From CAVPHV01 sp963821095 (GTDB lineage: Bacteria > Actinomycetota > Acidimicrobiia > Spongiisociales > UBA5794): a stretch of DNA of 64,000 nucleotides. Positions 45,735 to 54,701 of the stretch are shown piece after piece; position 1 is the stretch's first letter; each line of letters starts with the position of its first letter. The DNA lies in NCBI GenBank assembly GCA_963821095.1, contig CAWGCJ010000018.1, forward strand, positions 1 to 64,000, given 5' to 3'. Position numbers and translations under genes: made by a program. The notes under the pieces are model-generated. The model saw nothing but the letters and a program-made list of their open reading frames with translations. It did not search any database and was not told the DNA's origin.

Positions 45735-46613
45735 ATGTTCAAGAAACGCACGCTCACCATCGTTGGTGTAGCCATGGCGGCGCTGCTGGTTGTCGGTGTT
45801 GCCGTAGCTGCGGTCACTCCCGCATCAATCGACGCCCCAGGCGACGGTTCTACGACCACGACCAGCACGACGACAAATGCACCGGCGCAGAGTGATGGCG
45901 AAACGACTGAGTACCCCGTCGGGGACGCCGGAAGCGTCACAGTCAGCCACAGTGGTGGGGAGCTCCAGATCGTTGATGTGAACGTCAATCCTGACTGGGT
46001 ATCCGAGGTTGAGCGGGCGTCCGGCTTCGAGGTCGAGGTGAAGTTCGTCAACGGCAACCGCCGGTTCGACTTCGAGGCAGAGATCGAGGACGGCACGGTG
46101 AAGGTCAAGGTCCGCGAACGCCTGATCGACGATGCGGACGATGACTCCGCGGACGACGTGTCCGCCGGGGATGACTCCGACAGCGATGACTCTGGTGACG
46201 AATCCGCCGACGATTCGGGCGACGATGACTCGGATGACAGCTCCGATCACGATGACGACGGCGACGAGTCGGGCGATGACGGCTCCGATCACGATGACGA
46301 TGGCGACGAGTCGGGCGATGACGGCTCCGATCACGATGACGATGGCGACGAGTCGGGCGATGACGGCTCCGATCACGACGACGATGGCGACGAGTCGGGC
46401 GATGACGGCTCCGATCACGATGACGATGGCGACGAGTCGGGCGATGACGGCTCCGATCACGATGACGATGGCGACGAGTCGGGCGATGACGGCTCCGATC
46501 ACGATGACGATGGCGACGAGTCGGGCGATGACAGCTCCGATCACGATGACGATGGCGACGAGTCGGGCGATGACGGCTCCGATCACGATGACGACAACAA
46601 CAACAACAGCTGA
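45735..46613 (+). CDS. Secreted acidic repeat protein (Asp/Gly/Ser-rich)
   Basis: 292 aa. Signal peptide or anchor (about 7-28), a short Thr linker, a compact beta domain (about 60-135, with FEVEVKF and FEAEIEDGTVKVKV) and then a long Asp-rich tail holding eight 14-residue repeats and an Asn-rich end. The beta domain is shared with the product at 48817-49422. GGAGG 5 nt upstream fixes the ATG at 45735. The tail could bind calcium or act as a disordered polyanion; the function is unknown. Confidence 0.8.
   Translation: MFKKRTLTIVGVAMAALLVVGVAVAAVTPASIDAPGDGSTTTTSTTTNAPAQSDGETTEYPVGDAGSVTVSHSGGELQIVDVNVNPDWVSEVERASGFEVEVKFVNGNRRFDFEAEIEDGTVKVKVRERLIDDADDDSADDVSAGDDSDSDDSGDESADDSGDDDSDDSSDHDDDGDESGDDGSDHDDDGDESGDDGSDHDDDGDESGDDGSDHDDDGDESGDDGSDHDDDGDESGDDGSDHDDDGDESGDDGSDHDDDGDESGDDSSDHDDDGDESGDDGSDHDDDNNNNS
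46245..46595 (+). repeat. 42-bp tandem repeat, 8 full copies plus a partial
   Basis: Each unit begins GATCACGATGAC and encodes DHDDDGDESGDDGS. Copies 46245-46580 keep exact length; copy 7 has AGC for GGC near its end, and a few third-position changes (GAC/GAT) occur. A partial unit runs to 46595. The near identity at DNA level points to recent expansion. Confidence 0.92.
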
Positions 46614-46651
46614 CATCCTCGATCGTTAGGTCCCTCCTGCCGGGGACAAAC

Positions 46652-46680
46652 CGGGCCCCAGCCTTCATGGCTGGGGCCCG
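46652..46680. terminator. Bidirectional terminator
   Basis: CGGGCCCCAGCC (46652-46663), loop TTCAT, GGCTGGGGCCCG (46669-46680). It lies between the 3' ends of the acidic repeat gene (plus) and the histidine kinase gene (minus). Confidence 0.75.
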
Positions 46681-46730
46681 ACTCGTGTGGCGGATGGATG
46701 CAGCCGACGCCCAGGCGCCCGGCGCAGTGG

Positions 46731-48026
46731 TCAGGCGCGGTTTGGCCCCGGGAATGTCATCTCGATTCGGGTACCGCCGAGCGAGCTCCTAGCCGTGTGG
46801 AACGTGCCTCCGGCGGAGACCACGGTGCGTTGCACGATGTCCAAGCCAAGCCCGGTGGAGCCGGTTCCGCTCACTCCACGCCCAATCGGCGGTTTGGCTC
46901 CGAGGCCGGGACCAGCATCCTCGACCACGATCCGCGCTTCGACGGCGGAGGTGTGGATGCTCACGGCATAGGCGGTGCCTTCCGGCGTGTGGGCGAGCAC
47001 GTTGCCAATCAGGGCATCGATGGCGGCTTCGATGTCGGCCTCAGCGACTCGCACCATCGCTGATGCCATCCCGGCGACGTTGAATTCGGCGCGGCGTCCC
47101 TGTTCGTCGGCGAGGGCCTGCCAGAACCGGGCCCGATTCTCGGTGACGGCGACGATGTCGGTGAAGCCGGCTGCGTCTTGGCGTACCGGTCGACGAGCTT
47201 CGCGGATGATGTGGTCGACGGTACGTTCAAGATCGTCGAGGTCGGCAACCAGTCGATCACGGTCTGGTCCGGCAGGGAGGTTTTCGGCGTCGAGACGTGC
47301 GGCGGTGAGTGGCGTCCGCAGCCGGTGGGAGAGGTCGGCGGCGGACTCGCGCTCGGCCTGGAGGAGTTGGGTGACCCTGCGGGCGAGATGGTTGAACTCG
47401 GTGCCGACTTCAACCAACTCGGGCGGGCCCGACGGCTCCACGCGCACGGAGAGGTCGCCGCCCCCGAGCCGTTCGGCCGCTTCTGAAAGGTCTTCGACCG
47501 GGTTCACCAAGGAGCGGCCCAGTCGATCGGCCACCAGCACTGCGATGAGGACAAGCAGGAGCCCCAGCGTCCCAAGGATCAGCCACGAACGGGTGACGTT
47601 TTCGGTGAGTTCGCCCTCAGGGACGAAGACTCGCACCACGGCGATCTCGCCGCCTGAGCTCAGGACTGGCACATAGATCGCTTCACCGCCCGCAACGGGC
47701 AGGCTTCCCGCCGCCCCCGATCGTGGGAGGCTGAGATCCTCGCCCGGCGGAACCGGGGCTCCCTCCACCGTCCCATCGGGCAGGACAACCGACACGGGAT
47801 GACCCTTGATGGCGTCGCCGACCCCCAGAGCGGCAAGGGCGCCGGTGAATCCGGCTCCGTCGTCGACTGCGGCGGCGAATTGGGCGACGAGTTCGGCGTC
47901 ACGTTCGGCCGCGGTCAGCACCCGGTCTCGGGCGAGTTCTCTGACCATGCCGGCCAGTGGGATCAGGAAGGCCAACGCCACGATGCTGGTGACTGCTAGC
48001 GAGACGACGACGAGGCGGCGCCTCAC
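46731..48026 (-). CDS. Two-component sensor histidine kinase
   Basis: 431 aa. Membrane helices at about 6-27 and 148-167 bound an extracytoplasmic sensor domain of about 120 residues. HAMP (168-220), HisKA with DLSHRLRTPLT (H234) and HATPase (GLGAKPPIG, TGLGLDIV) follow. The start is GTG overlapping the response-regulator stop (GTGA). It is the cognate kinase of the regulator at 48023-48706; the signal is unknown, but the flanking secreted acidic proteins are candidate outputs or ligands. Confidence 0.92.
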   Translation of the reverse strand: MRRRLVVVSLAVTSIVALAFLIPLAGMVRELARDRVLTAAERDAELVAQFAAAVDDGAGFTGALAALGVGDAIKGHPVSVVLPDGTVEGAPVPPGEDLSLPRSGAAGSLPVAGGEAIYVPVLSSGGEIAVVRVFVPEGELTENVTRSWLILGTLGLLLVLIAVLVADRLGRSLVNPVEDLSEAAERLGGGDLSVRVEPSGPPELVEVGTEFNHLARRVTQLLQAERESAADLSHRLRTPLTAARLDAENLPAGPDRDRLVADLDDLERTVDHIIREARRPVRQDAAGFTDIVAVTENRARFWQALADEQGRRAEFNVAGMASAMVRVAEADIEAAIDALIGNVLAHTPEGTAYAVSIHTSAVEARIVVEDAGPGLGAKPPIGRGVSGTGSTGLGLDIVQRTVVSAGGTFHTARSSLGGTRIEMTFPGPNRA

Positions 48027-48706
48027 TGTTCTGGCGGAACGAGTTTCACACCGACGCCGCGTTTGGTGTGCAGGTATCGCGGTTCGGTGGCGCGTTCGCC
48101 CAACTTCTTGCGCAGCCACGACAGATGAACGTCCACCGTCTTGTCGGCGCCGCCGTAGGGCTGGCGCCACACTTCGGCGAGCAGTTCTCGTTTGCCAACC
48201 ATCGTCCCAGGCCGCTGGGCGAGGTAGGCGAGGAGATCAAACTCCTTGCCGGTCAGATCGAGGGACTGCCCAGCCAGTTTTGCTTCGTGAGCGTCGAGGT
48301 CGATCTCGATTTCGCCCACGGTGATCACGCTCGACTCCTCGAGTCGCCCGCTTCTGCGGAGAACGGCGCGGATTCGTGCCTCGAGATGGTCCGCGGAGAA
48401 GGGCTTGACCACATAGTCGTCGGCTCCGGCATCGAAGAGTCGCACGATCTCGGCCTCGTCGTCGCGGGCAGTGGCCACGATCACGGGTACCGCACTTACC
48501 GAGCGGATCATTTGGAGAACATTTCCGCCGTCGAGATCGGGAAGTCCGAGGTCGAGCACAACAACTTCGATGTTGCCGGTGACCGCCTGTTCAACGCCGT
48601 CCATGCCGGCTGCCGCCGAGCTGACGTTGTGACCGCGCTCGGCGAGTCCTCGGGCCAGCGACTCTCGGATCCGCTGGTCGTCTTCGATGAGAAGTACGGC
48701 CGCCAT
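48023..48706 (-). CDS. OmpR/PhoB-family response regulator
   Basis: 227 aa. Receiver domain with acidic pair E8/D9/D10, phosphoacceptor D52 (VVVLDLGLPDLDG) and K in YVVKPF. The C-terminal winged helix has LTGKEFDLLAYLA and VDVHLSWLRKKLG. The ATG at 48706 is 7 nt from TACGGT, suggesting a leaderless start; a longer upstream frame (to 48790) is rejected. First gene of the two-component operon. Confidence 0.93.
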   Translation of the reverse strand: MAAVLLIEDDQRIRESLARGLAERGHNVSSAAAGMDGVEQAVTGNIEVVVLDLGLPDLDGGNVLQMIRSVSAVPVIVATARDDEAEIVRLFDAGADDYVVKPFSADHLEARIRAVLRRSGRLEESSVITVGEIEIDLDAHEAKLAGQSLDLTGKEFDLLAYLAQRPGTMVGKRELLAEVWRQPYGGADKTVDVHLSWLRKKLGERATEPRYLHTKRGVGVKLVPPEQ

Positions 48707-48816
48707 CGACGCCACCGTACCGGACGAACGGCTCCCTGATGGCCAAATGCAGGGGATTTGAGTCTCGTTTAGCCGTGGCTTATCGCTCATCTGCGGCGTT
48801 TGGGAGATGATGTGGC

Positions 48817-49422
48817 ATGCCTCGCCGCATTGGACTCATCGCCGCGTGGGTGATGGTCACATTGGTTGCCGTGGCCATTGCCGCCCAGGCCGTTGGCAGC
48901 GTTCGTGATCAGGTCACCAATCGACCTTCACCGATCGTCGACGTTTCCGCGCTTGCGCCAACCACAACAACGGCGCCGGTCGATCCGACGACTATGACGA
49001 CTGTCGTGACCACCTCGACATCGACGACCTCGGCGCCGCAGACAACGTCCACCACGTCGACGACGGGCATCGAGAGCACCACGACTACCACTACTGAGGT
49101 CCCGTCGCCGACGACCACAACGACCACTACTGCGCCACCTCCCACCACGACCACAACCGCGCCGCCTGAGATGACGACGGAAACCCGAGAGATGGTTGGC
49201 GGCTGGGTCCGGATTCGTTATGGCGCAGGCAAGGTGTTCCTCGACGGTGCCGGCGCCAACGCCGGGTTCACGATGAAGGTCGAAGACAACGGTCCCGACG
49301 AGGTCGAAGTCGAGTTCCGCAGCGAGGATCACAAGTCGAAGTTCTCCGCCGAGTACAAAGACGGCAAACTGCGGGTCGAGGTCAAAGAAGAGGGGGACGA
49401 CGAGGACGGAGGCGACACCTAG
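48817..49422 (+). CDS. Secreted Thr-rich linker protein, paralogue of the acidic repeat protein
   Basis: 201 aa. N-terminal membrane segment/signal (about 5-27), a linker (about 47-125) made almost only of Thr, Pro and Ala, then a beta domain of about 70 residues (GGWVRIRYGAG, VEVEFRS, FSAEYKDGKLRVEV) ending in an acidic tail (EGDDEDGGD). The domain aligns with that of the protein at 45735-46613. GGGAG lies about 10 nt before the ATG. Divergent from the two-component operon. Confidence 0.8.
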   Translation: MPRRIGLIAAWVMVTLVAVAIAAQAVGSVRDQVTNRPSPIVDVSALAPTTTTAPVDPTTMTTVVTTSTSTTSAPQTTSTTSTTGIESTTTTTTEVPSPTTTTTTTAPPPTTTTTAPPEMTTETREMVGGWVRIRYGAGKVFLDGAGANAGFTMKVEDNGPDEVEVEFRSEDHKSKFSAEYKDGKLRVEVKEEGDDEDGGDT

Positions 49423-49442
49423 CCGCTCTCCGTCCACGTCGT

Positions 49443-49470
49443 GAAGGGGGCCCGTTACCGGGCCCCCTTC
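49443..49470. terminator. Bidirectional terminator before lon
   Basis: GAAGGGGGCCCG (49443-49454), loop TTAC, CGGGCCCCCTTC (49459-49470), between the Thr-rich gene and the 3' end of lon. Confidence 0.75.
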
Positions 49471-49486
49471 GCCATGGGCGGGTGCT

Positions 49487-51818
49487 TCAGCTCGTGAGAG
49501 TCACAGGCTCCAGCGCCAGGTCGAGGACCTCGCCGATGTCGCCCATGACGGAGAACTCCATGTCCTCTCGGACCTGGTCGGGGATGTCGTCCAGGTCATC
49601 TGCGTTGCGTTGCGGGATGACCACGTGCGCGAGGCCGGCGCGATGGGCCGCCAGGACCTTCTGCTTCACTCCGCCGATGGGGAGCACCCGGCCCTGGAGA
49701 GTGACCTCGCCGGTCATGCCGACCGTCTCCTTGACGTTGCGCCCTGTCAGCAGGCTGACCAGCGCGGTGGTCATGGTGATGCCCGCCGATGGGCCGTCCT
49801 TGGGGATCGCTCCGGCAGGAACGTGGAGATGGAACCGCCGATTGAGCTGGTCCGCATCGATTCCAAGCTCGTCGGCATGGGAGCGAACGTACGACAGCGC
49901 GATCTGCGCCGACTCCTTCATGACGTCACCGAGCTGGCCGGTGAGCGTCAGTCCCGGTTCGCCATCCATCACCGTTGCCTCGATGAACAGGACATCACCG
50001 CCTGCGCCCGTGACGGCGAGGCCTGTGGCGACCCCGGGCACGCTGGTGCGATCTGCGGCTTCGTCGCGGTGGATCGGAGGCTTGCCGAGCAGTTCCTTGA
50101 GATCGTCTGACTCGACAGCGACGGGAACCGCCTCGGGGTCCGAAGCGACCTTGGTGACGACCTTACGGATGAGCTTGCCGAGCTGGCGTTCGAGACCGCG
50201 TACCCCCGCCTCGCGGGTGTAGCCGTCGACGATGCTTGCCAGGGCCTCGTCCGTCACCTCGATCTCTTCGGGCCGCAAACCGGACTGCTCGATCTGACGG
50301 GGGAGGAGATGCTCCTCGGCAATGGTTACCTTCTCACGGTCGGTGTAGCCGTCGAGCCGAATCACCTCAGTACGGTCCAGCAGCGGTGCGGGGATGGTAT
50401 CGAGGACGTTGGCCGTCGCAATGAACATCACGTCGGAGAGGTCCAGATCGCTCTCGAGGTAGTGGTCGCGGAATGTGTGGTTCTGCGCCGGGTCGAGTAC
50501 CTCGAGCAAGGCCGACGACGGGTCGCCGCGCCAATCGGCGCCGACCTTGTCCATCTCGTCGAGCAGGAACACCGGGTTCATCGACTCGGTCTCGATCAAG
50601 GCGCGGACGATACGGCCCGGCCGGGCCCCAACGTAGGTCCTGCGGTGGCCACGGACCTCAGCCTCGTCGCGCACACCGCCGAGGGCGACGCGCACGAACT
50701 TGCGACCGAGGGCGGCGGCGACGGATTCGCCCAGCGACGTCTTGCCGACCCCGGGGGGTCCGATCAGGAGCAAGATGGCGCCGCTGCCGCGTTGACCGGT
50801 CGTGGCCTTCGAGGCCCCGCTCGGTGCGCAACTTGCGCACCGCAAGATGCTCGATGATGCGGTCCTTGACGTCGTCGAGTCCGGTGTGGTCGGCGTCGAG
50901 GACACTACGGGCCGAATCGAGGTCGAGGTTGTCCTCGGTCCGAACGCTCCAAGGCACGTCGAACATAGTGTCGAGCCACGTGCGGATCCAGCTGTGTTCG
51001 GGGCTCTGCTCGCTCATGCTTTCGAGCCGATCGATCTCACGTTCGACCGCCTCGGCGATCCTTTCGGGCAAGTCGGCCTCGGCCAGTTTGGAGCGGTACT
51101 CGCCGGTGACGTCCCCGCCGTCCTCGCCGAGTTCCTTCTTGATCGCCTCGAGCTGCTGGCGTAGGACGTACTCGCGTTGGGTTTTGTCGATGCGCTCGCC
51201 GGCATCCTCACGGATCTGCTGGCGGATGGTGAGTTCGTCGAGTGTCCCGTTCATCCAGCCGAGGACCTTCTCCAGACGTTCGCGAACGTCGATGGTCTCG
51301 AGGACGTCGACCTTCTGGGCAAGGGAGAGATCGGGGGAGTAGACGGCCAGGTCGGCAAGTTGGCCGGGGTCGTCGACATCCAGCACTCGGGAGATGGCGC
51401 CGATGCCGCGATGCTGGAGGATCTCACGAACCACGGCCCGGAATTTGGTGGCGAGTGCAGCAACCTCGGCCGGGTGGTCTTCGTCATCGGCGACTGGTTC
51501 TGCTTCGACCATCAGCACGTCGTTGCTGGTCGGCTGGCCACTGCCGATGCGGGCGCGGGACACGCCGGCAATCAGCGCCGTAGCCGGGGCGGACGGGTCT
51601 TCCGCCGAGACTTCCTGAATATCGGCGATGGTGCCGATCGCGGCGTATTCGCCATCCAGTTGGGGGACGAGCAGCAACTTGCCCCCGGTCGACTCGGCGG
51701 CGGCGATCGCCCGATGGGCTTCGTCCGACTCGATGGTGACGGTCACCACCATGTGGGGGAAGACGACGCCATTGCGTAGGGGGAGCACCGGGAGCGTGAC
51801 GGTAGAGAGATCAGCCAC
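49487..51818 (-). pseudogene. lon: ATP-dependent Lon protease (frameshifted)
   Basis: Full Lon layout split over two frames. The N-terminal substrate domain starts PVLPLRNGVVFPHMVV, then comes the helical region, then AAA+ with GPPGVGKTSLGE and FLLDEMDKVG. The protease domain follows, with Ser in KDGPSAG and Lys in GGVKQK. The frame breaks at the CCCC of 50815-50818, where one extra base is present; dropping it gives LRTERASKATTGQRGSGAILL, joining cleanly in sense to the P-loop. The restored product is about 777 aa, normal for Lon. The start is GTG at 51818 with AAAGGA upstream. The intact second half argues for a homopolymer error rather than true loss. Confidence 0.85.
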
Positions 51819-51870
51819 GGTTGGTCCTTTCGTTCAGACTGCCAGTTGTAATGCTGTAATTGTCGATTTC

Positions 51871-51889
51871 ATTCCGAGAATATTGGAAT
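51871..51889. promoter_or_regulatory. Inverted repeat in the lon upstream region
   Basis: ATTCC-GAGAATATT-GGAAT, inside an AT-rich stretch (51845-51910) that contrasts with the GC-rich surroundings. A stress-regulator site for lon is possible, but it does not match the HAIR (CTTGAGT-N7-ACTCAAG) or CIRCE consensus. Confidence 0.35.
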
Positions 51890-51980
51890 CTGTCAGCTAT
51901 GCACTCAGATTTGTTTCGCGTGAGGGAGTTACGTAGCGACCCGTTAGCCTGGATGACCCGATCAAACCAAGGAGCACTTC

Positions 51981-52571
51981 GTGCCGCGCCAGTTTTCTCT
52001 CACCTACGACTATCTGTGCCCGTTCGCCCGCATCGCGAACGAAAGCGTGGTCGAGGCTCTGCGTCAGGGCGCAGCGTGGGAGGTCAACTTTGTGCCGTTC
52101 TCGCTCTCCGAGGCGCACATTGAGGAGGGGGAGTCGTCGGTGTGGGATCGGTCGCCGGACGCCGCCGGGGTCCGTGGCGTGCGTGCCCTGGCGTGGAGCG
52201 TCGCGGTTCGTGACGGGTTTCCGGACGCGTTTCTGGACTTCCATGTCGGCCTCTTCTCGGCGCGTCACGATCGTGCCGCTGATGTCGACGCCGAATCGAC
52301 CCTGTCGGAGGTCGCGGCCGCTGCCGGCCTCGACTCGGCTGCAGTGGCCGCCGTTGTTGCCGGAGGTGGGCCCGCAGCGACGCTGGCCAAGGAACACACC
52401 GAGGCGGTCGACCTCTGGTCCGTGTTCGGTGTGCCGACCTTCATCGACGGCGACGAAGCGGTGTTCGTCCGGTTCATGGACCGCCATCAGGTTGAAGATA
52501 TGGAGCGTGTCCTCGACATGCTGGCGTGGGCCAACCTGAACGAGTTCAAACGGACCACGATTCCCCGGTAG
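51981..52571 (+). CDS. DsbA-family thioredoxin-fold protein
   Basis: 196 aa. DSBA fold: strand TYDYLCPFAR with CPFA where a redox CxxC would be, a helical insertion, and the cis-Pro strand GVPTFIDGDEAVF. With only one active-site Cys it resembles FrnE/2-hydroxychromene-carboxylate-isomerase or mycothiol-linked DsbA relatives rather than an oxidase. The start is GTG with AAGGAG 6 nt upstream. No signal peptide, so cytoplasmic. Confidence 0.82.
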   Translation: MPRQFSLTYDYLCPFARIANESVVEALRQGAAWEVNFVPFSLSEAHIEEGESSVWDRSPDAAGVRGVRALAWSVAVRDGFPDAFLDFHVGLFSARHDRAADVDAESTLSEVAAAAGLDSAAVAAVVAGGGPAATLAKEHTEAVDLWSVFGVPTFIDGDEAVFVRFMDRHQVEDMERVLDMLAWANLNEFKRTTIPR

Positions 52572-52611
52572 GAGACCCTGGAGGACGGCCTCGGTACGCT
52601 GGATCACCGCC

Positions 52612-53373
52612 ATGCCATCAGATCCCGTTGTTGCCCGCTACGAAATGCGTCGGCTGCTCACCCGGCGGACGTCGCGCGACCCCGAATGGTTCACGTTCGG
52701 CGACCGGACCCTGTCGCCTGCGGAGGTCACCGCCCTGCTCGAGCCCTATGCGACCGAGAAGCGACTGGCCAAGATCGACGAGGTGCTCGATCGACGCACG
52801 TCCTCGTTGACGGTGGTGGTCGAAGGCATGGTTGACACCGGCAACGTCGCCGCAGTGCTGCGTACCGCCGATGGATTCGGCGTGCAGGATTTCCACGCCA
52901 TCGACACGGCTCGCAGCTACAAGCACTCGAAGCGAACCAGCCAGGGCGCCGAGAAGTGGATCGACCGCTACCGCTGGCGCAGTCCTGCCGAGTGCGTCGC
53001 CTACCTCCATGAGTCGGGCTTCGATGTTGTCGCCGCCCATCTCGACAGCGACGCAACCCCGGTAGATCAGCTCGACCTCACCGGCAAGACGGCCCTGGTG
53101 TTTGGCAATGAACTCGACGGCCTGAGCGACGAGCTCCTGGCGCTGGCGGACCAGCGGGTGTTCATCCCGATCACCGGCTTCGTCCAGAGCTTCAACATCT
53201 CGGTGGCGGCTGCCGTCTGTCTCTACGAAGCTCGCCGCCAGCGAACCGCAACCAGCGGCGGCCGCGGCGACCTCGACCCAGCCGACCGCGAGCGACTCCG
53301 AGCCGTCCACGTCATGAAGAGCGTCCGCCACCATCGCCAGATCATCGAACGCCTGCTGGACGACGAAACGTAG
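52612..53373 (+). CDS. SpoU-family RNA 2'-O-methyltransferase (TrmH-like)
   Basis: 253 aa. SPOUT knot motifs in order: GNVAAVLRTADGFGV (motif 1), LVFGNELDGLSDE (motif 2) and IPITGFVQSFNISVAAAVCLYE (motif 3, quoted with family core). It methylates a ribose 2'-OH on tRNA or rRNA; the overall pattern with the C-terminal HHRQIIERLL helix favours TrmH (Gm18). Start ATG 52612, 40 nt after the DsbA-like gene. Confidence 0.88.
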   Translation: MPSDPVVARYEMRRLLTRRTSRDPEWFTFGDRTLSPAEVTALLEPYATEKRLAKIDEVLDRRTSSLTVVVEGMVDTGNVAAVLRTADGFGVQDFHAIDTARSYKHSKRTSQGAEKWIDRYRWRSPAECVAYLHESGFDVVAAHLDSDATPVDQLDLTGKTALVFGNELDGLSDELLALADQRVFIPITGFVQSFNISVAAAVCLYEARRQRTATSGGRGDLDPADRERLRAVHVMKSVRHHRQIIERLLDDET

Positions 53374-53436
53374 AGCTGTGGGGGTGCTTTGACCGTGCGA
53401 CGACCCGCGCAAAGTCGGGCGAATCTGCGTTTTCGT

Positions 53437-53465
53437 TTGAACGGCGGGGTACCGCGCCCTACCGT
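53437..53465 (+). promoter_or_regulatory. Promoter of the amino-acid ABC importer
   Basis: TTGAAC (53437-53442), 17-bp spacer, TACCGT (53460-53465), about 50 nt before the GTG at 53516. Confidence 0.5.
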
Positions 53466-53515
53466 GATCGATGGAATGGTGCTTCTCAAGCGCCATGCTC
53501 AGGAGGAGGAGATTT

Positions 53516-54632
53516 GTGAAGCGCCTATTGATTGTGTTGTTCGCGCTCGGGCTGGTGCTCGCGGCGTGCGACAGCGGTGACAGCGACGACACGACGACAA
53601 CGACCGCCGCCGACGGCGGTACGACGGAAACCACAGCAGCGACGGCTGCGGCCAGCGGCTCACTGCTGCAAACGGTGCAGGATCGCGGCACGCTCAACTG
53701 CGGCGTGAACGACGCCGTTCCCGGATTCGGCTTCACTGATGCCGATGGCAACTTCGCGGGCTTCGACATCGACTTCTGCAAGGCCGTTGCCGCCGCAGTG
53801 CTCGGCGACGCGGAGGCCGTCAACTATCGCCCGTTGACAGCTCAGCAGCGCTTCACGGCACTCCAGTCCGGTGAGATCGACGTGCTGATCCGCAACACGA
53901 CGTTCACGTCAAGTCGCGACGGTGCGCGAGGGCGCCACGTTCCTCACGACGACGTTCTACGACGGTCAGGGCATGATGGTGCGGGCCGATAGCGGAATCA
54001 CCAGCATCGACGATATGGCCAACCTTTCGGTGTGTGTGCTCACGGGCACGACGACCGAACTCAACCTTGCCGCCCGTTTCGGCAGCACGCCCTATACCCC
54101 GCTGACCTTCGACTCCAATGATCAGATCCTGGCGGCGTTCTCGGCGCAACAGTGCGACGGTTGGACGTCGGACAAGTCCCAGCTTGCCGGGGTGCGCTCG
54201 AACTACCCCGACGCTGATGGCGGACCAGAAGCACTCGTCATTCTCGACGAGACGTTCTCGAAGGAACCGCTCGGCCCTGTGGTCGTCGACGGCGACTCGC
54301 AGTGGGCCCAGGTGATCAATTGGGTTGTCCTGGCAACGATCCAGGGTGAGGAGTTCGGTCTGACGTCGGCGGACGTAGCGAGCTACGACGGCGACGATTC
54401 TGGGATTCGCCGCTTCCTCGGGCTCGAGGTCGAGACCGACGAGGGCACCACCATCTTCGATCCGGGCCTCGGACTGCCCACGGACTATGCCGCCAAGGTG
54501 ATCGCTGCAGTCGGCAACTACGGCGAGATCTTCGAGCGCAACGTCGGGCCAAACACGGCTCTCGGGCTCTCTCGCGGGTTCAACGCTCAGTGGACCGACG
54601 GCGGTCTGCTCTACGCCCCGCCGTACCGGTAA
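53516..54632 (+). pseudogene. Polar amino-acid ABC transporter substrate-binding lipoprotein (frameshifted)
   Basis: Start GTG 53516 with AGGAGGAGGAG upstream. Lipoprotein signal with LVLAAC (C18), Thr linker, then an SBP_bac_3 domain (RGTLNCGVNDAVPGFGF, FDIDFCKAVAAAVLGD). The frame shifts at the GG of 53921-53922: removing one G gives SSRDVREGATFLTTTFYDGQ, matching the spacing in AapJ (RD-x12-YDGQG). The remainder (DSNDQILAAFSAQQCDGW) runs to 54632. AapJ-type proteins bind general L-amino acids for the permeases downstream. Confidence 0.85.
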
Positions 54633-54648
54633 ACGTACCAATGCCGAG

Positions 54649-54678
54649 GGGGGTTGGACCGATCGGTCTAACCCCCCC
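54649..54678 (+). terminator. Intercistronic stem-loop after the binding-protein gene
   Basis: GGGGGGTTGGACCG (54649-54662) pairs with CGGTCTAACCCCCC (54665-54678), with one G-U wobble. It is followed at once by the permease ribosome site, so it is probably an attenuator or mRNA-stabilising hairpin that keeps the binding protein in excess. Confidence 0.6.
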
Positions 54679-54701
54679 GGCGAATACGTGGAGGAAGCCA
54701 A

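Noticed and set aside
46245..46595. CRISPR-like array
   Set aside because: Units are contiguous, in frame and without spacers; it is a coding tandem repeat.
45825..46616. Hydrophobic VIVIGAVIARLVA repeat protein on the minus strand
   Set aside because: Antisense translation of the 42-bp Asp-rich repeat; no start or ribosome site.
20082..53922. Programmed ribosomal frameshifting at the broken genes
   Set aside because: No shared slippery sequence, no in-frame stop at the shift as in prfB, shifts in both directions and in unrelated genes.
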